Assembly (NCBI RefSeq): GCF_018129085.1
Contig: NZ_JAAGBB010000008.1
Coordinates: 116,796-180,795, forward strand
DNA: 64,000 bases
Direction of reading: 5' to 3'
Origin: Plastoroseomonas hellenica
GTDB lineage: Bacteria > Pseudomonadota > Alphaproteobacteria > Acetobacterales > Acetobacteraceae
Part shown: piece after piece, positions 57,112-64,000 of the stretch
How the letters are laid out: the number at the start of each line of letters is the position of its first letter
How positions within the stretch are numbered: the stretch's first letter is position 1
Made by a program: the position numbers and the translations under genes
Notes under the pieces: model-generated
The model's input: the letters and a program-made list of their open reading frames with translations, nothing else
What the model was told of the DNA's origin: nothing
Database searches by the model: none

Positions 57112-57477
57112 CGGCATCCTTCTGAAATCACCGGGGCGATCTCGCCAACGAGATCTGCCCGAGATTGCTGCGAAACTCCGTACCCACCCGGTACCGCGTA
57201 GGTGCGTGCCGCTGCGTCTACGGCTCAGCAGTCCGGGTTCACTCAGCCCTGCCTCCGTGCCACCGCTCAGCAGGATGGCGAGCGGCCGCCTTCACCGCGA
57301 TGGCTCGGCCGTGAGGGCAGCGATCCGCGCGGCCGCTGCCCTCCGCGCTGCCTCAGGTGCGCCGGCAAGTGCCATGCAACTGCGCGCTTGCGGCGTTCGA
57401 TGACGGCGGAAGGCCGGTGGGAGTAGGCGGGAAGGTGAGCGAAGCAAGCGGCTCTCACGAGGATCGATAATCGAGCC
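57112..57477. other. intergenic, no supported gene
   Basis: A 366-base gap upstream of the GH5-like gene and downstream of the membrane protein gene. Nothing recognised. Confidence 0.5.
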
Positions 57478-58401
57478 CTAGCGGATCCGATATCCATCAC
57501 GCGTTCCCCACCCGGCGTCGCCGCGGAGCGATGCAGCCCGGCGTGCGCCCGCCATCGACCCCAGCGCCGCCGCTACTGCCCCGAGCAACATGGTGGCGAA
57601 GGCCCAGAAGGATCCCATGGCGACGCCCGTGGCCGCACCGTCCGCCGCCGCTCGTGCCCGCTGCTCGAGCGCCTGAGCGGCCTGGCGAGCCTGCGCTTCA
57701 GCCTGGTCAATGCGCTGGCCCGCCTCCGCGGGGGAGATGCCCGTCTCCGCGGCGATGAGCGCCTGAAGACGGTCCCGCGCTCCCGCCTCATAGGAACCTG
57801 CCGCGACGCGCTGCGCGGCGATGTGTCCGATCTCCGCCATCCGCTGTTCGCTCGTCATCTGCCGTGGGTCATCGCGCCGCGTAAGAACGCTCCGGGCGCG
57901 CTCCATGGCGGCCCGCGGGTCGAGCGCTTGCCCAGCCGCACCAGCAACCGAGCCAAGGCCTTGCGCCGCACCGCTGAGCGCGCTCCCCGCGCTGCTGGCG
58001 GCCGTGCGCACGGCTCCAGTGGCGTTGCTGCCCGCGACCGCAGTTCCGACGAGGAACGCCAGCGCCCACACCGACAAGCCATGCAACGCGCTGTCGGCCT
58101 TGTCGACGTTTCCGGATAGCCGCGCTGCGACGTATCCGCCGAGGCTGAGGCCGATCAGCGTGGACACCAGAAGCCAAGCACCGGCGGCCAGTGTCATCGT
58201 GCCCGCGCCGGGCGTCGCGCCAGGGGTTTGCGGGTCGATCGTGGTCGCGCCAACAGCGACGCCAAGAAGATTCAACATGAGCCCGACGGCGGCGGCTACG
58301 GCAGCGCCGGCGATGATGGCTTGGAGTGATATGCGGTCGCGAAGCTTCGGGCCACCCTCTACCGCCACCGCTCCGGTCCTGCCTTGCACGACTGTCGACA
58401 T
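57478..58401 (-). CDS. membrane protein, unknown
   Basis: A 307 aa protein with about four hydrophobic segments: two near the N-terminus (AIIAGAAVAAAVGLMLNLLG and TLAAGAWLLVSTLIGLSLGG), one central (GLSVWALAFLVGTAVAG) and one near the C-terminus (MGSFWAFATMLLGAVAAALG). The long middle portion is Ala/Gln/Arg-rich and likely a coiled helix. Similar proteins in rhizobia are often labelled PhnA-like without functional proof. The start at 58401 was chosen for GGAG six bases upstream. Confidence 0.7.
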   Translation of the reverse strand: MSTVVQGRTGAVAVEGGPKLRDRISLQAIIAGAAVAAAVGLMLNLLGVAVGATTIDPQTPGATPGAGTMTLAAGAWLLVSTLIGLSLGGYVAARLSGNVDKADSALHGLSVWALAFLVGTAVAGSNATGAVRTAASSAGSALSGAAQGLGSVAGAAGQALDPRAAMERARSVLTRRDDPRQMTSEQRMAEIGHIAAQRVAAGSYEAGARDRLQALIAAETGISPAEAGQRIDQAEAQARQAAQALEQRARAAADGAATGVAMGSFWAFATMLLGAVAAALGSMAGARRAASLRGDAGWGTRDGYRIR

Positions 58402-59432
58402 CTCGTTCTCCATCAGGGCGGCGATGACGGTCAGCGCTACAGCCCGCATCTTCTGAACGCCGGAACCCCCAGGCGTTTGCTCGGGCAACGCGAATGTGCG
58501 TTCGAGAGCGGCCGCTGGCCTCGACCGCTGACGGCCGCGAGCCTTGTCAGACGCACGGCTCGCCTCAGCGGTGCCCGTCCGAGCTTCTTCTGTAGCGGCT
58601 AGGCTGAGACCGGACGCGGTGCTGTTGCGGCCTTCCCCGCAGCAAGGTCCGGCGTCTTTTGAGCAATACACTCGCGACGCTCTCGTCTATCAGCCTGTGG
58701 ATTGTCGCGCAGGGACGCACGGCTGCACTTGCTGGCCGACCGGATCAGTCGCAGTGCCTTGCCACCCTTCGGGGGATATTTTTTACTGCTTTCAGTGGAG
58801 CCAATACAGTATTGCTGAAGCCGACAAGCCCGGCCGCCGCCCCCGCGTTGAATCCGCCCTCCAGAGAGGCGCGTCATGGGGCAAGCAGCCGCCAATCCTA
58901 CAAGCGCATGGCTCGCCGCCTAGCGCCGGCGGCGGCCTCGACGGCGCCTACCATCGGGTTCCGTCGTGCTCCCCCGGGTTCATCGAACCGGCCCTCGCCA
59001 CCCTCGTCCCTGCACCTCCGATCGGCTCGCGCTGGCGGCACGAGATCCAGTTCGAGGGCTATAAGCGGAAGGGCACAGAGCTTTCCTCCGGCGCTGGCGA
59101 AATCCGGGTTCAGGTGCTTCTCTATTGAGCCCTGATCAGCTGCGACCCGGAGGTGCAGCGGGCGGCTGACTGGCTGTGGCGCGCAGTGCTTCGGCACCAT
59201 CGGGCGGAATGGGATGCCGCGGCCCAGCGCCTGGTCGATAACAGGAACGGCCCCACTTCGCCGCTCCACGACCTCCCACGGCGGCAGCGGGGCGAGGCTG
59301 AGGACGAATAGCCGCTCCGAGGGCGGCGGCGTAGGTGGATGCTGCTCCCGAGTGATAGTCGGAGCGTCCGGCGGGTGCACCGTCGTAACCCTGACCTAAT
59401 CCTCCGGCAGCCAGCAGCTCGGAACGCGGCGG
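58402..59432. other. long stretch without a supported gene
   Basis: About 1 kb. Two consecutive open stretches in the same plus frame (58544-59125 and 59129-59308, separated by a TGA at 59126) look moderately protein-like in the second part but have no start, so I do not call them. The antisense frame 58898-59380 is proline-rich. Possibly a decayed gene. Confidence 0.45.
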
Positions 59433-59771
59433 TCACGCCGACAGGGCGCGAACCACCGCCAGGAAGAGATAGTCCTTGGTTCTCTCCTCCGGCGGTAGGT
59501 CATCGTAGGGCACGAGGCAGGGATGCTCCTTCTGCTCGGGAGCAAGCTGCGGTCCATGCTTCCACCCGGCGCAACGCTTCTCTTCCATCCAGCCGTCGTG
59601 GATAGCGGCCGGGCCAGCGCCCGGATTGGCCTGCGCGAACAGGACACCCCTTATGGCGCTCTGCCGCTGCCAGTCCGGCGCGTCTTCCCAGGTCGGCTGG
59701 GAGAGGTCGCCAAGGCTGGCGCAATACGCTCGGATCACCTCATGGCACACGCGAGCGATTGCTTCGGACAC
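59433..59771 (-). CDS. RyR-domain protein
   Basis: A 112 aa protein consisting essentially of one RyR domain (the repeat first seen in ryanodine receptors and found in many bacterial and phage proteins). HDGWMEEKRCAGWKHGPQLA, then HPCLVPYDDLPPEERTKDYL, is the signature, and the N-terminal part (CHEVIRAYCASLGD, DWQRQSAIRGVLF) is also typical of bacterial members. Its role may be sensing or binding a small molecule; bacterial copies have no fixed function. The start is the GTG at 59771, with GAGGAGGCCTCCT in front; the frame is open 17 codons more. Confidence 0.85.
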   Translation of the reverse strand: MSEAIARVCHEVIRAYCASLGDLSQPTWEDAPDWQRQSAIRGVLFAQANPGAGPAAIHDGWMEEKRCAGWKHGPQLAPEQKEHPCLVPYDDLPPEERTKDYLFLAVVRALSA

Positions 59772-59940
59772 AGGAGGCCTCCTCGGCAACTGTGGAACAT
59801 GCTGCCCGCAGCGAGCCGGCACGGCCTCGACCGCGGTCGCACCCAGCTAGCCAGAGCGTTCCCACAAACGCCGCCGGGCCTAGTTCGGTTGAGCCAAATC
59901 GTGCCGCCTCAGTGCCTCGGTCAGCCCCAAATGCCGGGGC

Positions 59941-60198
59941 TCATTGTGGCTGCGCGCCGCCGCGTGCCGACGTCGCGCGCAGCGTCTCCAGCACCACTCG
60001 GCGCATCCCATCCGCCAGAACAGATATCCGCTCGTCGCGGTGCTGCATGCCCATATGCTCCATCAGGCTCGCGAGCGTCTCCGGCGGGATGCCTGCGGCT
60101 TGGCTCAGCGCCAACGACAGGTTGGCGATCAGCATCGCCTGGCTGTGCGCAAGGAGCGCGAGCACATCGTGCAAGGCGACGTCGAAAGCGGTGCTCAT
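59941..60198 (-). CDS. small helical protein downstream of MucR
   Basis: An 85 aa protein, mostly helical and Ala/Leu-rich (HDVLALLAHSQAMLIANLSL, then GIPPETLASLMEHMGMQHRD), with no recognised domain. It starts 8 bases after the MucR-like gene's stop on the same strand, so it is probably co-transcribed. The ribosome site is weak (GGCGGGC). Function unknown; a partner of the regulator is a guess. Confidence 0.55.
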   Translation of the reverse strand: MSTAFDVALHDVLALLAHSQAMLIANLSLALSQAAGIPPETLASLMEHMGMQHRDERISVLADGMRRVVLETLRATSARGGAQPQ

Positions 60199-60206
60199 GC
60201 CCGCCG

Positions 60207-60647
60207 CTACTTCGCTCCCTTGCGGCCGCTGCGCGACTTCGCCTTCGGCTTGCTGCCAAGCCCGATCTGCTTGGCCATCGCGGACCGCTTGGCCGAATAG
60301 GCCGGCGCCACCATTGGGTAGTCCTTCGGCAGCCCCCAGCGCTCCCGGTACTGCTCCGGCGTCAGGCCGAAGGACGTCATCAGGTGGCGCTTCATCGACT
60401 TCAGCTTCCGGCCGTCCTCTAGGCAGATCAGGTAGTCGGGCGTGATCGAGCGTTTGATCGACACGGCAGGCTGTCGCTTCTCCTCCGGCGGCGGCGCCGG
60501 ACGCTCGCCGAGGCCGGCTAGCGTGCGATGCACGTTCTGGATGAGGGCCGGAAGGTCGGTTTGCGTGATGGAGTTGTTCGCAACGTGGGCCGCCACGATC
60601 TCGGCGGTGAGGGCGAGGAGGTCAGGCGCGATAATTTCGTCCAGCAT
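60207..60647 (-). CDS. MucR/Ros family transcriptional regulator
   Basis: A 146 aa DNA-binding protein of the Ros/MucR type. The single prokaryotic zinc finger is in YLICLEDGRKLKSMKRHLMT, followed by the family's SFGLTPEQYRERWGLPKDYP and APAYSAKRSAMAKQIGLG. In alphaproteobacteria such proteins are AT-binding silencers of exopolysaccharide, motility and cell-cycle genes, and of foreign DNA. This copy ends in a basic KPKAKSRSGRKGAK tail. The start at 60647 was chosen for GGGGATAAGC before the ATG. An IS66 remnant and a low-GC gene lie directly upstream. Confidence 0.93.
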   Translation of the reverse strand: MLDEIIAPDLLALTAEIVAAHVANNSITQTDLPALIQNVHRTLAGLGERPAPPPEEKRQPAVSIKRSITPDYLICLEDGRKLKSMKRHLMTSFGLTPEQYRERWGLPKDYPMVAPAYSAKRSAMAKQIGLGSKPKAKSRSGRKGAK

Positions 60648-60724
60648 GCTTATCCCCAATAGGTTCGATCGAGTCCCAACATTGTATTCAAAATGCGCGG
60701 CCATCGCGCATTGATCTGGGCCGT

Positions 60725-60799
60725 GTCCCGCCAGAGCACTTTAACCAAGTCACCGCGACGGTCGCGAAAGACGAAGACTTGGCCGCTAAACAGGGCTTG
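60725..60799 (-). mobile_element. IS66 tnpB (Orf2) fragment
   Basis: In the minus frame, QALFSGQVFVFRDRRGDLVK followed by VLWRD matches the conserved core of the IS66-family TnpB protein (typically DPFSGHLFVFRGRRGDLIKVLW). Sequence on both sides does not match, so only about 25 codons survive. The remnant shows that an IS66 element once sat between the MucR gene and the low-GC gene. Confidence 0.75.
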
Positions 60800-60941
60800 G
60801 CAGGCGCTTCCTGCACCTGTCGCACTGAAGCACATGCCGTGCTGACGAGGCAGAGCCAAGCGCAGGCAGATCAGACATCATGGAGCAAAGTAGAAGGTTA
60901 GTAGGAACGCGTCCATGCCGCCGGCTTTCGTGGATGGCAGC

Positions 60942-61571
60942 CTACTTAGGTCGACCTTGAGTGTTATTCGTCAGGAGCAGAGATCGGGCTGCCTCCCCAT
61001 GACTCGCGTCAATGGCGGCTTCGATAAGAGCCTGACTCGGAACCCCGCTTCCGCAAACGATCATCACCTGCCAGTGGCTCACGCGAGCACTCCCCTTGCC
61101 GGCTTGTCCTTGGTAATCCAACCAGATCGTATCGCTGGAGCCTTCTCGGATGCCTTGAAAGTCTACGCTGACAGTACCTTCTTCCCAGAGCGTGTCTTGG
61201 TCTCCGAAGCCTGATGAAGTGTTCGAGTTTCCGTAGATTTTAAAGTGCTTAAAGATATGACTCGCGTATAGGGCGTGATCTTTAAGATAAGGATTTTTGG
61301 CATACTGCAACGTGGCGCGAGCGTCCTGAGAAACGGGGTCGGGTAGCCATTGCGCCACGGCCCGAGCAGGCTGTGCTCCCGTCTGAAGTAAATGATGCTG
61401 CGGCTTACACTTTGAACAATACTGTCCACTTTTTGTAGATGCCTTTTGCTTACATTTACCACACACGAACAATTCGGGCGGCTTGGTCGACTTCGGTATC
61501 GTTGGTACTGGAGTCTGGTTGGGAGTGGCCGACTTCTTGCTAGATTTGCTGCTCTTTTTCGAATAGGACAT
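60942..61571 (-). CDS. low-GC gene, zinc-ribbon protein of unknown function
   Basis: A 209 aa protein. The N-terminal 35 residues are Ser/Lys/Pro-rich and disordered, followed by a zinc ribbon (FVCGKCKQKASTKSGQYCSK, two CxxC pairs). The 140-residue C-terminal part (ALYASHIFKHFKIYGNSNTS, DTLWEEGTVSVDFQGIREGS, GKGSARVSHWQVMIVCGSG) looks like a compact alpha/beta domain I do not recognise. The DNA is far poorer in G+C than the rest of the window (23 of 60 bases at 61381-61440), which points to recent transfer. AAGGG nine bases before the ATG at 61571 supports expression. An IS66 fragment lies just beyond its 3' end. Confidence 0.75.
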   Translation of the reverse strand: MSYSKKSSKSSKKSATPNQTPVPTIPKSTKPPELFVCGKCKQKASTKSGQYCSKCKPQHHLLQTGAQPARAVAQWLPDPVSQDARATLQYAKNPYLKDHALYASHIFKHFKIYGNSNTSSGFGDQDTLWEEGTVSVDFQGIREGSSDTIWLDYQGQAGKGSARVSHWQVMIVCGSGVPSQALIEAAIDASHGEAARSLLLTNNTQGRPK

Positions 61572-61889
61572 CGGAACAACCCTTGTTGAATATGGCTATA
61601 GTGACGCTAAACCTTTGATTGCGGCTTCGGAAGAGGTTCGCGCGGAATTCCAGCCAATTCCGCGCTCGCCGTCTTCGCATCATTCGTCTGTTGAGAGCGC
61701 AACCAAGACACGCTCAAGAAGGGCTCGGTTGTCTTGGATGACGACGCACAGAGAAGACAGACGTCAGACCGCACACCACTCTAGCCACGGACGATCCGAG
61801 GTGAGAACCAACCGAGCGCTTGCATGACCGTCGGCGCATGATGCGCGAGCTTTCGAACGCGCTCAGACCATCTCCGAACGGACTCGCTT
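61572..61889. other. intergenic, tail of the low-GC island
   Basis: No gene is supported. Base composition rises back to the level of the window across this gap. Confidence 0.5.
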
Positions 61890-63509
61890 TCACCCTCTCG
61901 TCGGGGAGATGAAATGGAACGGCGATACTTCCTTCGTGATATCGGTCATGACCTCGATCAGGCAGGGCGCGTTCGCGGCCAGCGCCTCTCGAAGAGCACC
62001 GCGGAGTTCGATGGCATCCTGAACCCTCCAGGACCGCACGCCGAAGGCTTTGGCGTAGCTCTGGAAGTCAGGGTTGCTCAGCTCCGCGCCGGAATGGCGT
62101 CCGTCAAAAAGCCTGCGCTGATCCCGCAGGACGTTGCCATAGGAACCGTTGTTGAACACGACGGTCACCAGGTTGATTCCGAACCGCACCGCGGTCGCGA
62201 GATCGGATCCTCCGAAGAGAAAGCCGCCATCGCCCGTGACCGCCACCACCGCGCGATCGGGATGCGCGACTTTGATTCCGAGCGCGGTGGGAAAGCCGGC
62301 GCCGAGGTTGCCGGAGAAGCCCGAGTTAACAGCCGTGCGCGGGCCGTAGAACGGCATCCCGAACCAGGAAACGTATCCGACCTGGGTCATATCATCGCAG
62401 AGGATGCCGTCCTCCGGTAGCGCATCGCGGATTGCGTCGAGGAATGACATCTGTGGCTGGACCGACTGAATCTCCTCGTGCACCTCAGCTTTGGCCTGAG
62501 CAATCTCAGCCGTGCGGGCCGGGTCGCTATGACTTCTCACCGCCTCGGTCAGAGCGCGTGCCGCGTCTGCTGCGTTCGCGACGATCCCCAGATCGACGGC
62601 GAGGCGCCGCATCTCGGCAGGATCGATGTCGATGCGCGCAATCCGGATCCCCGCCGGCATCTTGCCCCATCGCGCGGTGGGCACATCCAGTCTTGTTCCG
62701 AAGGCGACGAGCAGATCGGTTTCGGGCCACAGCTTGAAGCCCGCGGGGACGGTCAGGCTCAGAGGATGCCGGTCGTCGAGGACGCCACGTGCGCTGCGGA
62801 ACCGTACGACCGGTGCGCCGGTTTTTTCCGCCAGTGCCCGGATGGAGGAGCCGGCGTCGACCGCGCCGCCGCCGATCCAGATCATCGGCTTCTTTGCCGC
62901 GTCCATCATCTCGGCCAGGCGAGTGATTTTATCCGGGTCGGGCGTTGGATGGGGATGCTGCGCCAGTGGGTCGCACGGGGTTACATCGGCCGTCGCTGGC
63001 AACTGATCGAGGGGAATTTCCAGCGCCGCCGGGCCCATTCGGCCAGAGGTCATCTCCTGAAAAGCACGCGCCAATTTGCGGGGTGCTTCGGTCGGATCCT
63101 CGATGCGATCCGCGTGCGGCACCAGGCTGCGCAGGGTCGCGAGCTGGTCAGGCAGCTCATGCAGCTGCCCGCGGAGGCGGCCGATCTGCGCGGAAGGCAC
63201 CTGACCGGTTAGGCAGAGGACGGGTGCGTTGACGCTCCAGGCGGTTGAAAGAGCAGCGGTGGTGTTCAGCACGCCGGGGCCAGGGACGACAGCATAGACG
63301 GCCGGCCTGCCGGTCGCGCAGGCATAGCCGAGCGCCATGTAGGCCGTTGTCTGTTCATGGCGTGCGTTGATCACTCGGATGCGGTTGGCGTTGCGGGCGA
63401 AAGCGTCGAACAGGCCATACATCTGCACGCCCGGTAGCCCGAATACGGTGTCGATCCCATGGCGAAGGAGGCTGTCGACGATCGCGTCGCCACCGGTCAT
63501 GCGCGGCAT
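61890..63509 (-). CDS. acetolactate synthase-like ThDP enzyme
   Basis: A 539 aa thiamine-diphosphate enzyme. Catalytic glutamate in NARHEQTTAYMALGYACATG, glycine-rich VVPGPGVLNTTAALSTAWSV, a central nucleotide-type domain, and the ThDP motif VTGDGGFLFGGSDLATAVRF followed by the NN pair in VVFNNGSYGNV. Compared with the enzyme at 11707 it is shorter and closer to catabolic acetolactate synthase or benzoylformate decarboxylase-like members. The substrate is undetermined. The start at 63509 has AGGGGAAACAACCACC before the ATG; a second ATG three codons later is equally possible. No small regulatory subunit gene is present. Confidence 0.88.
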   Translation of the reverse strand: MPRMTGGDAIVDSLLRHGIDTVFGLPGVQMYGLFDAFARNANRIRVINARHEQTTAYMALGYACATGRPAVYAVVPGPGVLNTTAALSTAWSVNAPVLCLTGQVPSAQIGRLRGQLHELPDQLATLRSLVPHADRIEDPTEAPRKLARAFQEMTSGRMGPAALEIPLDQLPATADVTPCDPLAQHPHPTPDPDKITRLAEMMDAAKKPMIWIGGGAVDAGSSIRALAEKTGAPVVRFRSARGVLDDRHPLSLTVPAGFKLWPETDLLVAFGTRLDVPTARWGKMPAGIRIARIDIDPAEMRRLAVDLGIVANAADAARALTEAVRSHSDPARTAEIAQAKAEVHEEIQSVQPQMSFLDAIRDALPEDGILCDDMTQVGYVSWFGMPFYGPRTAVNSGFSGNLGAGFPTALGIKVAHPDRAVVAVTGDGGFLFGGSDLATAVRFGINLVTVVFNNGSYGNVLRDQRRLFDGRHSGAELSNPDFQSYAKAFGVRSWRVQDAIELRGALREALAANAPCLIEVMTDITKEVSPFHFISPTRG

Positions 63510-63886
63510 GGTGGTTGTTTCCCCTGATGTTCGACGTGCTCGGGACACGCGTTGCCGTCGCATGGGACCATCGAACGGCCGCCCAGCCAAGTGCCGGAGC
63601 CGGCGCGAGCCAGCGGATCGGCCGCCGTGTAGCAAGGCGGTGCTCTGTGGGTCGCAGACGCTCGCTCACGGCCTGTAAGCGTTCCCCGGGAAGGAGGTCG
63701 ATGATTTCAGGGGGGGCGCTGGCTCCCGCACTAGATGGGACTATGGCCCGGTCAAGGGTGAAGCCTCCGAGGTTGACATGTCAGACCACCGCCGAGCCTT
63801 CTCGCTGGGCTCTGGCGCTTCCGCCCGACCAGGCGCCGGCCGGTGACCTTAACCCCGAGGCAACCCCGGTCGCGCGATGGTCAGCC
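63510..63886. other. intergenic between divergent genes
   Basis: Promoter region for the ThDP enzyme and the gene at the right edge. No specific site was recognised. Confidence 0.45.
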
Positions 63887-64000
63887 ATGCCAAATTTCCC
63901 GCCGCACGGCGAGGCGGTCCTCGAGCGGAATCGCTTCGTCGCCTTCGCGCTGACCGCTGCCGAGTTGCTGGTCGAAGTGGATCCCGAGACGGGAATCAGC
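63887..64000 (+). CDS. start of a gene cut by the window edge
   Basis: Thirty-eight codons from the ATG at 63887. The visible segment ALERN-type start, RFVAFALTAAELLVEVDPET, resembles the beginning of cytoplasmic PAS-EAL signalling proteins of alphaproteobacteria (an AFA-x-x-A-x-LLVEVD pattern). An in-frame stop upstream leaves this as the only ATG. No good ribosome site. The identification is tentative because the functional domain is outside the window. Confidence 0.45.
   Translation, partial: MPNFPPHGEAVLERNRFVAFALTAAELLVEVDPETGIS

Noticed and set aside
59129..59311. Open stretch that reads protein-like in the plus direction (EVQRAADWLWRAVLRHHR)
   Set aside because: It has no start codon, follows a stop in the same frame and matches no family I know.
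1..64000. CRISPR array, tRNA or rRNA genes, prophage structural genes
   Set aside because: No regularly spaced repeats, cloverleaf sequences or phage structural proteins were seen on reading through. Weak tRNA-like folds could have escaped manual inspection.

Overview
The window is G+C-rich DNA with very dense coding, and everything recognisable points to an alphaproteobacterium. The evidence is a MucR/Ros-type regulator, an HWE-family histidine kinase, stand-alone receiver proteins of the kind that accompany such kinases, an SOS box of the GTTC-N7-GTTC type, and an imuA-imuB-dnaE2 mutagenesis cassette. My best guess from gene style is Acetobacteraceae/Rhodospirillales, possibly an accessory region or megaplasmid, but no replication gene or rRNA gene fixes this. 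I saw no rRNA, tRNA or CRISPR array.

Layout. 1-8500 (minus strand): the start of a membrane protein, a GAF-PAS-GGDEF-EAL protein, then LexA-box > imuA-imuB-dnaE2. 8.8-13.5 kb: a possible phospholipase A2-like protein, an ankyrin protein, a thioredoxin-reductase-like flavoprotein and a pyruvate-oxidase-like ThDP enzyme. 13.6-18.3 kb: a lone receiver, a zinc-ribbon protein, a tight histidine kinase-KaiC-receiver operon, and a divergent DUF3072 gene. 19.3-24 kb: Mn-catalase, an alpha/beta hydrolase, a lipoprotein and a cytochrome P450. 24.4-28.6 kb: a cyanophycin operon (synthetase, isoaspartyl peptidase, cyanophycinase) whose synthetase has lost part of its N-terminal domain. 29-37.5 kb: an SPW membrane protein, an ABC exporter, a glycosyltransferase-UDP-galactopyranose mutase fusion with a family-1-like glycoside hydrolase, and a convergent polytopic membrane protein. 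38-47.5 kb: small proteins, a KGG-receiver fusion, an HWE kinase with its receiver, a GH51-like enzyme, a DUF4142 protein and another receiver. 48.3-55.4 kb: a lone cytochrome oxidase subunit I, a frameshifted type II NADH dehydrogenase, a phospholipid N-methyltransferase-like enzyme, trehalose-6-phosphate synthase and PlsC. 55.7-64 kb: a GH5-like enzyme, a membrane protein, a RyR-domain protein, MucR, an IS66 scrap, a low-GC gene of foreign look, an acetolactate-synthase-like ThDP enzyme and the start of a further gene.

Taken together this looks like a stress, storage and signalling region. It contains SOS mutagenesis, peroxide detoxification, trehalose, cyanophycin storage, KGG, DUF3072 and DUF4142 stress proteins, and many two-component parts. 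Decay is visible in several places: three apparent frameshift or deletion events (cphA, a small gene at 38.2 kb, ndh), an IS remnant, and long stretches with no convincing gene. The items that most deserve a second look are the rearranged cphA, the HK-KaiC-receiver operon, the KGG-receiver fusion, a pair of unnamed paralogous small proteins sharing a GWW core, the PLA2-like protein, and the low-GC zinc-ribbon gene beside the IS66 remnant.
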